DNA of 5,469 nt from Anaerolineae bacterium (GTDB taxonomy: Bacteria > Chloroflexota > Anaerolineae > UBA1429): contig SKLG01000552.1 in NCBI GenBank assembly GCA_007123335.1, forward strand, positions 1 through 5,469, read 5' to 3'. Positions 1 through 5,469 of the stretch are shown here, in pieces. A model generated the notes under the pieces. It did no database searches. It was not told where the DNA came from and worked only from the letters and a program-made list of their open reading frames with translations. The translations under genes were made by a program, and so were the position numbers. Numbering within the stretch: the stretch's first letter is position 1; each line of letters opens with the position of its first letter.

Positions 1-842
1 ACAAGCCGCTGGTGCATACCGTCGAGCAGGCCATGGACCTGATTGACGCCGTAGAGGCTGGCGATGTGGTCTTTGGCGTCACCTACAACTATACCGGCTA
101 CCCGATGGTCAAGCAGGCGCGTTGCCTGGTGCGCCAGGGCGCCCTGGGCGAGATTCGCAAGGTCATCGTCGAGTATCCCCAGGGCTGGTTGCTGGAGCGC
201 ATCGAGACCGAGGATCAGAAACAGGCCGCCTGGCGCACCGATCCGGCGCGCTCGGGCGTGTCGGGCTGCATCGGCGATATCGGCTCCCACTGCGAGAACC
301 TGGTCTCCTACGTCACCGGGCTGGAGCTGGAGGCTATCTGCGCCGATCTCACCGCCTTTGCGCCTGGCCGACAGCTCGACGATGACGGCAACATCCTGCT
401 GCGCTTTACCAACGGCGCCAAGGGGATCCTCACCGCCTCGCAGGTCAGCCCCGGTCAGGAGAACTCGCTGAGCATCCGCGTGTGGGGCACCAAGGCCGGC
501 CTGGAGTGGCGTCAGGAGGAGCCGAACTATCTCCTGGTGCGCAGCAACGACGGCCCCGAGCAGATCTGGAAGCGAGGCAACGCCTACCTGTGCGAGGCCG
601 CGCAGGCCGCCAGCAGGCTGCCCTCCGGCCACCCGGAAGCGTTCATCGAAGCCTTTGCCAACATCTATAAAAATGTGACCGACACCATACGAGCCAGGAT
701 CCTGGACATTGAGCCCAGCGAGATCATGCTCGATTTCCCCACCGTGGTCGATGGCGCCCAAGGCGTGTTCTTTATCCACAAGGCGGTGGAGAGCAGCAAT
801 AGCGACGTCAAATGGATGCCGGCGAGGTTCCAACGTTCATAG
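1..842 (+). CDS. Gfo/Idh/MocA family oxidoreductase, 5'-truncated by window edge
   Basis: This is the C-terminal part of an NAD(P)-dependent sugar or cyclitol dehydrogenase-like protein. The reading frame is open from the left edge: codons from base 3 read K-P-L-V-H-T-V-E-Q-A, the end of the family's E-K-P-L motif. The N-terminal Rossmann glycine motif therefore lies outside the window, and the GTG at base 12 is an internal valine codon, not a start. The visible part has the substrate-domain signature G-D-I-G-S-H (Asp codon 276-278, His codon 288-290), which in this family supplies substrate-binding and catalytic residues. The motifs Y-N-Y-T-G-Y-P upstream and G-H-P-E-A-F-I-E-A-F-A-N-I-Y later are also typical. 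The gene ends at TAG 840-842, 29 bp before a sugar isomerase-like gene, so the two are probably one operon. The family assignment is strong; the substrate is unknown. Confidence 0.92.
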   Translation, partial: KPLVHTVEQAMDLIDAVEAGDVVFGVTYNYTGYPMVKQARCLVRQGALGEIRKVIVEYPQGWLLERIETEDQKQAAWRTDPARSGVSGCIGDIGSHCENLVSYVTGLELEAICADLTAFAPGRQLDDDGNILLRFTNGAKGILTASQVSPGQENSLSIRVWGTKAGLEWRQEEPNYLLVRSNDGPEQIWKRGNAYLCEAAQAASRLPSGHPEAFIEAFANIYKNVTDTIRARILDIEPSEIMLDFPTVVDGAQGVFFIHKAVESSNSDVKWMPARFQRS

Positions 843-859
843 CGCAAGAGATGGATGAG

Positions 860-866
860 AAGGAGG
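860..866 (+). promoter_or_regulatory. Shine-Dalgarno site that sets the isomerase start
   Basis: AAGGAGG lies 5 bases before the ATG at 872. The in-frame ATG at 812 would add 20 residues and overlap the oxidoreductase gene, and it has no such site. The 872 start also gives the N-terminus M-A-R-P-V-T-L-F-T-G, which leads directly into the first strand of the TIM barrel. Confidence 0.85.
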
Positions 867-871
867 ATACC

Positions 872-1876
<1,005 letters not shown>

Positions 1877-1897
1877 CACTGCTCATAGCAAGGAAAA

Positions 1898-1935
1898 TCG
1901 CCTCCCAAAGGGCACACTTGCCCTTTGGGAGGCGC
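1898..1935. terminator. shared terminator hairpin between convergent genes
   Basis: Bases 1899-1914 and 1919-1934 form a perfect 16-bp inverted repeat with a 4-base loop. It starts 22 bases after the isomerase stop (plus strand) and 19 bases after the Cys-rich gene's stop (minus strand). Read on the minus strand it is followed by ATTTTCCTT, a modest T-rich tract; on the plus strand there is no T-run. It is therefore best as an intrinsic terminator for the minus-strand gene, and it probably also stops or protects the plus-strand transcript. Confidence 0.8.
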
Positions 1936-1953
1936 ATCGTGCATGAAGCGGAG

Positions 1954-2244
1954 CTAGGACGCCGGACCGTTGCCGCAGAAATAGCCGGTCTTGAGAGTGT
2001 GTGACCACCAAACGCTACATGTGGGGCACATGCATGCTTTGTCAGTGGCCAGGTCTGAACAGGATGATTTGCCCTTTTGCGCAGAGCAATAGATCGCCTC
2101 TACCTGTTCGGGCTCTGGTGTCGAAGAACAGGTGGTGAACTTGAGCCCCTGCGTCTTTTCTATGATGCAGGAACTCTCGTTGTGCACCGCACACGTGCTG
2201 CACTGGCAGTTCTGTAGGGGTTCAAATCCGTACTCGACTTGCAT
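1954..2244 (-). CDS. small cysteine-rich protein, DUF2769-like
   Basis: A 96-residue soluble protein with 11 cysteines (13, 15, 18, 26, 39, 53, 62, 71, 73, 76, 90). It has two C-x-C-x-x-C motifs, C13-C15-C18 and C71-C73-C76. The C-terminal half (Y-C-S, then G-K-S-S-C, C-M-C-P-T-C-S-V-W, and finally G-Y-F-C-G-N-G) matches my recollection of DUF2769, a family of unknown function. The Cys pattern suggests binding of zinc or an Fe-S cluster, but that is inference. The start chosen is ATG at 2244 because AGGAGG lies 9 bases upstream. A longer frame opening at 2325 would add 27 Arg-rich residues without clear support. It lacks a signal peptide. It converges with the isomerase gene across a shared terminator and has a 403-bp gap upstream, so it is probably transcribed alone. 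The coding call is strong; the family name is moderate. Confidence 0.78.
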   Translation of the reverse strand: MQVEYGFEPLQNCQCSTCAVHNESSCIIEKTQGLKFTTCSSTPEPEQVEAIYCSAQKGKSSCSDLATDKACMCPTCSVWWSHTLKTGYFCGNGPAS

Positions 2245-2253
2245 GAGATCTTG

Positions 2254-2259
2254 CCTCCT
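2254..2259 (-). promoter_or_regulatory. Shine-Dalgarno site that sets the Cys-rich gene start
   Basis: On the minus strand AGGAGG ends 9 bases before the ATG at 2244. It supports the 96-residue form of the protein over an in-frame start at 2325. Confidence 0.75.
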
Positions 2260-2524
2260 CTGGGGACGTCGAGCCCAGGCATCAAAGCGTGGGGCCAGCG
2301 TCCATCTATACGTTGCCTCCCTCACCTTCCAGGACCAGACGCACAGTACTATGGTGGTGGTGCGCTCCCGTGGTTACATACGGGCAGATCTGGGCGTCGG
2401 CATGGCGCAATAAGGTGGCGTGATGGTTAGAGCCGGGGCAAGATGGACAATGAAGGGGAGATGCAATCGCGACAAAGCCGAGCCCTCTCGGACCATAGCC
2501 TCCATACGTTGCGAAGGTGCATTC

Positions 2525-2533
2525 ACTATAGCA
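2525..2533 (-). promoter_or_regulatory. candidate extended -10 promoter
   Basis: The minus strand reads TGCTATAGT, an extended -10 (TGn plus TATAGT, 5 of 6 to TATAAT). No good -35 is visible at 16-18 bases. If used for the Cys-rich gene it would give a leader of about 275 bases, which is long, so this remains a weak call. Confidence 0.25.
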
Positions 2534-2603
2534 TAAGCAGAGGATAAGAGGATACGGATCGGGTTAGAGGAGAGTTGGAGATAGGTTGGAATCCACCAAC
2601 TTG

Positions 2604-2633
2604 TCTCGGAGGGGCACAACATCCCCTCCGAGA
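2604..2633 (-). terminator. terminator-like hairpin after the M55 peptidase gene
   Basis: Bases 2604-2614 and 2623-2633 form a perfect 11-bp GC-rich stem with an 8-base loop, starting 14 bases after the peptidase stop on the minus strand. The sequence after it on that strand (CAAGTTGG) has no real T-run, so it may be a weak intrinsic terminator or a 3'-end stabilising structure. Confidence 0.6.
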
Positions 2634-2647
2634 GATGCTGCCGCTGC

Positions 2648-3493
2648 CTATGCCTCTAACGGCTCATAGTGGTAGGGCAGGTTCATCAGCGCGATGATGC
2701 TCGACGGATGCTGGGCGCGATCGATGAGCCTGGGCTGGCCCTGCTCCTCGGGGCGCAAGATGGTCACCCGCTCATACGGCGGCTCTAGCGTCACCAGGCC
2801 GAAACTCTCGGGCTCTTCCTTCAAGCGGGCCATCGCCGCCCGAGCGCGGTCGCAGATGGCCGCGCGGGCGACATCGGGGTGCAGGTGAATGGCGCCCAGG
2901 TTGTGACGGCCATATTCGCTGGCGGTGAGCCCCGCGCCGTCGTCGCTGCGTAGCCCCTGCTTTACCGATACGGTGATGATCCCCGGCGCCAGGGCCATTG
3001 CCTCGGTGCAAAAGGCCTCGTCGCCGCTGCAGAAGATGCAGGGCACCCCCAGCTCTCCGGCGCAGAGGGCGAACTGGCCAAACTCGCCGATGCTCACCCC
3101 ATTGACGGCGTGGTCGAGGTAGCGGAACGACTGGGTGTGGGACAGATGGGCGCGGATCGTGCCCGCCTTGGCGTGCTGCCCCACCCACACCACGGCGTCG
3201 AACGAGGCATTCAGCTCAAAGGGCCAGCCGTTGGGCCAGCCGCGCAACAGCTTGGCCCGCCGATCCAGCAGCCCGGGATGGATGCCCCCGGCACCGTGGC
3301 CGTCAGAGACGACGATATCGGTGGCGCCGCCACGGCACAGGCCGTCGATGCATGCGTTCACCTCGCGGGTGAGGAACTCGCGGCCCAGGTCGTAATAGCG
3401 CCCAAAGCCGCTGCGTTCGTGGGGCTGGCACCAATTGTCGGAATCGAGGATGCCGGCCACACCCTCCATGTCGGTCATGATGTAGACTTTCAC
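2648..3493 (-). CDS. M55 family zinc D-aminopeptidase (DppA-like)
   Basis: A 281-residue homologue of DppA, the cytoplasmic decameric zinc peptidase that removes N-terminal D-amino acids such as D-Ala from short peptides. The family's active-site residues are all present: D8 and E10 in T-D-M-E-G, H66 in S-D-G-H-G, H107 in G-Q-H-A-K-A-G-T, and E137 in I-G-E-F-G. H119 in L-S-H-T matches the proposed nucleophile H115 of Bacillus subtilis DppA, displaced by a one-residue insertion after H107. Length matches the family (about 274 residues). The start is GTG at 3493, preceded by AGGAG with a 7-base spacer. No dipeptide transporter genes are adjacent, unlike the B. subtilis dpp operon. The gene upstream on the same strand encodes a nucleotidyltransferase-like protein 128 bp away, so co-transcription is possible. 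The family call is strong; the physiological substrate is not known. Confidence 0.93.
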   Translation of the reverse strand: MKVYIMTDMEGVAGILDSDNWCQPHERSGFGRYYDLGREFLTREVNACIDGLCRGGATDIVVSDGHGAGGIHPGLLDRRAKLLRGWPNGWPFELNASFDAVVWVGQHAKAGTIRAHLSHTQSFRYLDHAVNGVSIGEFGQFALCAGELGVPCIFCSGDEAFCTEAMALAPGIITVSVKQGLRSDDGAGLTASEYGRHNLGAIHLHPDVARAAICDRARAAMARLKEEPESFGLVTLEPPYERVTILRPEEQGQPRLIDRAQHPSSIIALMNLPYHYEPLEA

Positions 3494-3621
3494 GGCCTTG
3501 CTCCTGTTTGTGTGGGCCCTAACTGGGCGTATGGCGGATGATCAGCGGTAGATAGGCCTGCGATCGCCGGGCATGGGATGCGCATACTTGTCGGGCATCA
3601 TAGACAGTTGGATCGTAGGAG

Positions 3622-4236
3622 TCAAAGAGGGCGCCCCTCCAAAGGGACACGACGCGGCCTCCAGTCCGACAGCTTGCCCGTCTCGTGGGTCGTCAGCCAT
3701 GCGCGCAGTTCTTCCACCGTGCCCACGCCGTCGTCGAGGACCGCGCGATAGAGGTCGATGGAGGGGCACTGTAGCCCGGCGTCCAGCGCTCTGGCTGTCT
3801 TGAGCGCCAAGATGGCCCTGCGCGTCTCGGCGGTGAGCGCTGCGCGCATGGGCGCCACGAGGTGTTCGGCACGGGGCAGCAAATAGTCGGTGGGCGCCGA
3901 CCACATGTCGATCTTCCATTCGGTGCCGTCATCACACCGGTAGCGGAGCTGCCAGTACAGCGCCTGATCGCGCCCGGCCAGCTCGTTGGCAAAACGCGCC
4001 TTAATGACGCGAGGGTTAAGGGCGCACTCGCTGAGCACCTGAAAGCCGTCGCCGATGCGGAGCTCGGGGCAATAGATCTCCATGTCAATGTCGGGCTCGA
4101 CGAGGAGGTCGTAGGCCAAGGCGCCGACGAGCACGGGCCGGCCGAATCGCGCCCATTTGCGCACAAGATCAAGCTCCGCCAGAATCGCCTCGGCGGTGCG
4201 CCGCAGGTCCGCGGCCTGCGCGATGAGATCCTTCAC
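3622..4236 (-). CDS. nucleotidyltransferase-fold-like protein of unknown function
   Basis: A 204-residue soluble protein. Residues 34-55 contain V-G-A-L-A-Y-D-L-L-V followed by P-D-I-D-M-E-I, which resembles the pol-beta-type nucleotidyltransferase core (a Gly turn followed by D-x-D). D49 and D51 would be the first two metal-binding carboxylates, and D110 in W-K-I-D-M-W is a plausible third on a later strand. The usual G-S after the first strand is G38-A39 here. The C-terminal part (S-I-D-L-Y-R-A-V-L-D-D-G-V, about 159-171) looks helical. The start is GTG at 4236, with GGAGAG just upstream (4-base spacer). Its partner molecule, if any, is unknown; no toxin-antitoxin partner gene lies beside it. 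It is transcribed divergently from the sialidase-family gene. The open frame and ribosome site make the gene solid; the fold call is moderate and enzymatic activity is inference. Confidence 0.8.
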   Translation of the reverse strand: MKDLIAQAADLRRTAEAILAELDLVRKWARFGRPVLVGALAYDLLVEPDIDMEIYCPELRIGDGFQVLSECALNPRVIKARFANELAGRDQALYWQLRYRCDDGTEWKIDMWSAPTDYLLPRAEHLVAPMRAALTAETRRAILALKTARALDAGLQCPSIDLYRAVLDDGVGTVEELRAWLTTHETGKLSDWRPRRVPLEGRPL

Positions 4237-4301
4237 TACACTCTCCGTGGGGCCAATGAATGATAAACATCCGCTATGGAGTCATCTCTCCACCAGCTCA
4301 C

Positions 4302-4330
4302 ATGTAGCATCATCGACCCTGTACTGTCAA
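4302..4330 (-). promoter_or_regulatory. candidate promoter for the nucleotidyltransferase-like gene
   Basis: The minus strand has a perfect -35 TTGACA at 4330-4325. The -10 is poor: CTACAT at a 17-base spacing, or TGC-TACATG as a weak extended form at 18. The start site would fall about 55-60 bases before the GTG at 4236. The position is reasonable, but the -10 limits confidence. Confidence 0.35.
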
Positions 4331-4340
4331 GCAAGCCCTG

Positions 4341-4419
4341 GGAACGCCGAGCGCCTGCTCGGCAGGGTGTGGAGTAGGCGCCCGACAGGACGCAGAGCCG
4401 AGCAGGCGCTCGGCGTTCC
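4341..4419. repeat. nested long inverted repeat (23-bp perfect arms)
   Basis: Bases 4341-4363 and 4397-4419 are perfect reverse complements (23 bp), extendable by two G-T wobble pairs, with a 33-base loop. Each arm is itself a palindrome: GCCGAG, six bases, CTCGGC (4346-4363 and 4397-4414). The loop holds a degenerate third copy (4372-4386, 12 of 15 bases identical to 4400-4414) and a central GGCGCC at 4377-4382. It lies between two divergent genes, where a terminator is not expected, and between their promoter-like signals. It could be a mobile palindromic repeat (REP or MITE-like), an operator, or a structured spacer. Confidence 0.9.
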
Positions 4420-4434
4420 TGAGGGGGATCGAGC

Positions 4435-4463
4435 TTGTCAGGGGCGCGTGGGACGTTTATCAT
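4435..4463 (+). promoter_or_regulatory. candidate sigma-70-type promoter for the sialidase-family gene
   Basis: TTGTCA (4435-4440, 5 of 6 to consensus) and TATCAT (4458-4463, 5 of 6) are separated by exactly 17 bases. Transcription would start near 4470, giving a leader of about 57 bases that ends in GGAGGA just before the ATG at 4527. It begins 15 bases after the inverted repeat. Confidence 0.55.
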
Positions 4464-4526
4464 CAGCGGTGTAAAAGCCATAGCAGCACGGTATCTCGGA
4501 CAGCCACAAGGACCATGGAGGAAAGA

Positions 4527-5469
4527 ATGGACACCCCAACTCGTTATCTGCGCGGCCACTCGGATGGCTTTGTCGGGCGGCGGACGCGCTTTGCCCGCTA
4601 CCTCGTCTGTTCCATGCAGGGCCATTTCCCGGTGTTGATCAAGACGGGGGCGGAGGCGCTGGCCGTCGTCTATCGCACCGGCGCCGCCCACGTGGGCATC
4701 ACCGGCACTCTGGCCACGGCTCGCTCGGCGGATGGCGGGATGAGCTGGTCCGACCCCATCGAGATCGCCCCGCGCTGGGACGACAACCGCAACCCTGCCT
4801 TTGGGCAGAACACCGACGGCGAGTGGATCGCCGCCTGGTGGAAGGCGCGGCTGCACGCCTATGCGGAAGAAGGCGATGGCGGGCTGCATTACGCCTCTGG
4901 AGAAAAGCGCGATGAGCAAATGGCCACCATCCCGGCGCTCTACTATGCCCGCAGCGCCGACGAGGGGCGCACCTGGTCCGAGCCGACGGCCTATCGCTCC
5001 GAGCTGCTCAGCCTGGCATCGCCCTATGGGCGCATCATCGCCGCGCCCGACGGCACGCTGCTGATGAGCGTCTATGGGCACCCGCGAGAGGCGGCGGACG
5101 TCCGCGATATCGCCATACTTCTGCGCAGCGCGGACGGTGGGCGCACCTGGGGCGATGAGACGTTGGTGGCCAGGGGCTACAACGAGACCGCCTATGCCTT
5201 TTTGCCCGACGGGCGGCTGATCGGCGCGGCGCGCTCCGAGAGTGGCCACGTGGCCACGCTGTTCAGCGACGACGTGGGGCGCACCTGGTCCGCGCCGCAG
5301 CAGGTCACCCGCGACGGCGAGCATCCGGCCGACCTGACCCTGCTGCACAGCGGGCGTCTGCTGCTCACCTTTGGCCGGCGCATTCGGCCGCTGGGCTGCG
5401 GGGCGCTGCTCAGCGACGATGGCGGCCGCACCTGGAATCACGACCGCGAGGTGTTGCTCGCCGGCGACG
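4527..5469 (+). CDS. sialidase-family Asp-box beta-propeller protein, 3'-truncated by window edge
   Basis: The first 314 residues of an open frame that runs off the right edge. The start is ATG at 4527, with GGAGGA (4517-4522) four bases upstream. Five Asp boxes of the form S-x-D-x-G-x-T/S-W begin at residues 67, 143, 201, 247 and 296 (for example S-A-D-G-G-R-T-W at 201-208), at 46-76 residue intervals, as in six-bladed sialidase/BNR propellers. Other family-like segments are H-F-P-V-L-I (33-38), V-Y-R-T-G-A-A-H-V-G (48-57), R-N-P-A-F-G (88-93) and L-T-F-G-R-R (279-285). The N-terminus is polar and Arg-rich with no signal peptide, so the protein is probably cytoplasmic. The classical F/Y-R-I-P arginine motif of sialidases is not seen: the equivalent segment appears to be F-P-V-L. 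True sialidase activity is therefore uncertain; other glycoside or non-enzymatic roles are possible. Confidence 0.87.
   Translation, partial: MDTPTRYLRGHSDGFVGRRTRFARYLVCSMQGHFPVLIKTGAEALAVVYRTGAAHVGITGTLATARSADGGMSWSDPIEIAPRWDDNRNPAFGQNTDGEWIAAWWKARLHAYAEEGDGGLHYASGEKRDEQMATIPALYYARSADEGRTWSEPTAYRSELLSLASPYGRIIAAPDGTLLMSVYGHPREAADVRDIAILLRSADGGRTWGDETLVARGYNETAYAFLPDGRLIGAARSESGHVATLFSDDVGRTWSAPQQVTRDGEHPADLTLLHSGRLLLTFGRRIRPLGCGALLSDDGGRTWNHDREVLLAGD

Larger units (their letters stand above)
2245..2647. other. 403-bp intergenic region with no convincing gene
   Basis: The region separates two minus-strand genes. The frames that cross it lack recognisable domains and well-placed ribosome sites. 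It contains a candidate minus-strand extended -10 (2525-2533), a small hairpin at 2478-2491 (5-bp stem, 4-base loop), the 9-mer ATACGTTGC twice (near 2308 and 2504), and a terminator-like hairpin at 2604-2633. It looks less GC-rich and less codon-structured than the flanking genes. Its leftmost part must hold the leader of the Cys-rich gene. Confidence 0.6.

Noticed and set aside
812..871. An earlier ATG start for the isomerase that overlaps the oxidoreductase gene.
   Set aside because: There is no ribosome site before 812, whereas AAGGAGG lies 5 bases before the ATG at 872, and the extra 20 residues do not look like part of the fold.
2217..2231. GGTTCAAATCC, which looks like a tRNA T-arm.
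   Set aside because: The flanking bases do not form a T-stem, no acceptor or anticodon arms fit around it, and it lies inside the Cys-rich coding sequence (residues near 5-11).
2132..2430. Plus-strand frames of 93 and 63 residues.
   Set aside because: They overlap the Cys-rich gene and its leader in antisense and show no family features.
2374..2622. An 82-residue minus-strand frame in the intergenic gap.
   Set aside because: It has no domain and no clear ribosome site, and its start lies inside the hairpin after the peptidase gene. It is more likely chance.
3110..3541. A 143-residue open frame on the plus strand.
   Set aside because: It is antisense to the M55 peptidase gene, whose active-site motifs are all intact on the minus strand.
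4341..4419. The long inverted repeat as an intrinsic terminator.
   Set aside because: It lies between divergent genes with no gene end pointing at it, has a 33-base loop, and lacks a T-run on either side.
4341..4419. A CRISPR array or insertion sequence.
   Set aside because: There are no regularly spaced direct repeats with unique spacers, and there is no transposase frame or clear target-site duplication.
4236..5441. A 401-residue open frame on the minus strand.
   Set aside because: It is antisense to the sialidase-family gene, whose plus-strand frame shows five regular Asp boxes and a good ribosome site. The minus frame is low-complexity Ala/Gly/Arg/Pro sequence typical of a GC-rich shadow.

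Overview
The window is a moderately high-GC bacterial segment with Shine-Dalgarno-led genes, some GTG starts and short operons. It holds six protein-coding genes, two of them cut by the window edges. The gene types (Gfo/Idh/MocA oxidoreductase, xylose-isomerase-like TIM barrel, M55 D-aminopeptidase, Asp-box sialidase-family protein, DUF2769-like Cys-rich protein) would fit a heterotrophic Chloroflexota-like bacterium that uses sugars and glycans. That assignment is inference only; no taxonomic marker is present.

Layout. (1) Positions 1-1876, plus strand: the 3' part of a Gfo/Idh/MocA oxidoreductase, then 29 bp later a sugar phosphate isomerase/epimerase-like protein. These form an apparent operon for an unidentified sugar. 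(2) 1877-1953: the isomerase gene and a minus-strand Cys-rich gene converge on a perfect 16-bp hairpin that probably serves as a shared terminator. (3) 1954-2244, minus: a 96-residue protein with 11 cysteines and two CxCxxC motifs, probably DUF2769. (4) 2245-2647: 403 bp with no convincing gene. It holds a candidate extended -10 and, at its right end, a hairpin just after the next gene's stop. (5) 2648-3493, minus: a DppA-like M55 zinc D-aminopeptidase with all expected active-site residues. (6) 3622-4236, minus: a protein with a nucleotidyltransferase-like acidic motif, 128 bp upstream of the peptidase and possibly co-transcribed with it. (7) 4237-4526: a divergent control region with a long nested inverted repeat lying almost symmetrically between two outward-facing promoter-like signals. 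(8) 4527 to the right edge, plus: the N-terminal 314 residues of a cytoplasmic-looking sialidase-family beta-propeller with five Asp boxes.

How the genes fit together. The oxidoreductase and isomerase probably process a sugar or cyclitol in sequence, and the sialidase-family protein may act on a glycan or glycoside. The aminopeptidase would release D-amino acids from small peptides, perhaps from cell-wall turnover. A common scavenging theme is plausible but not shown by the sequence. The least explained items are the nested palindrome, the Cys-rich protein and the nucleotidyltransferase-like protein. No CRISPR array, tRNA, rRNA, transposase or phage gene was seen.
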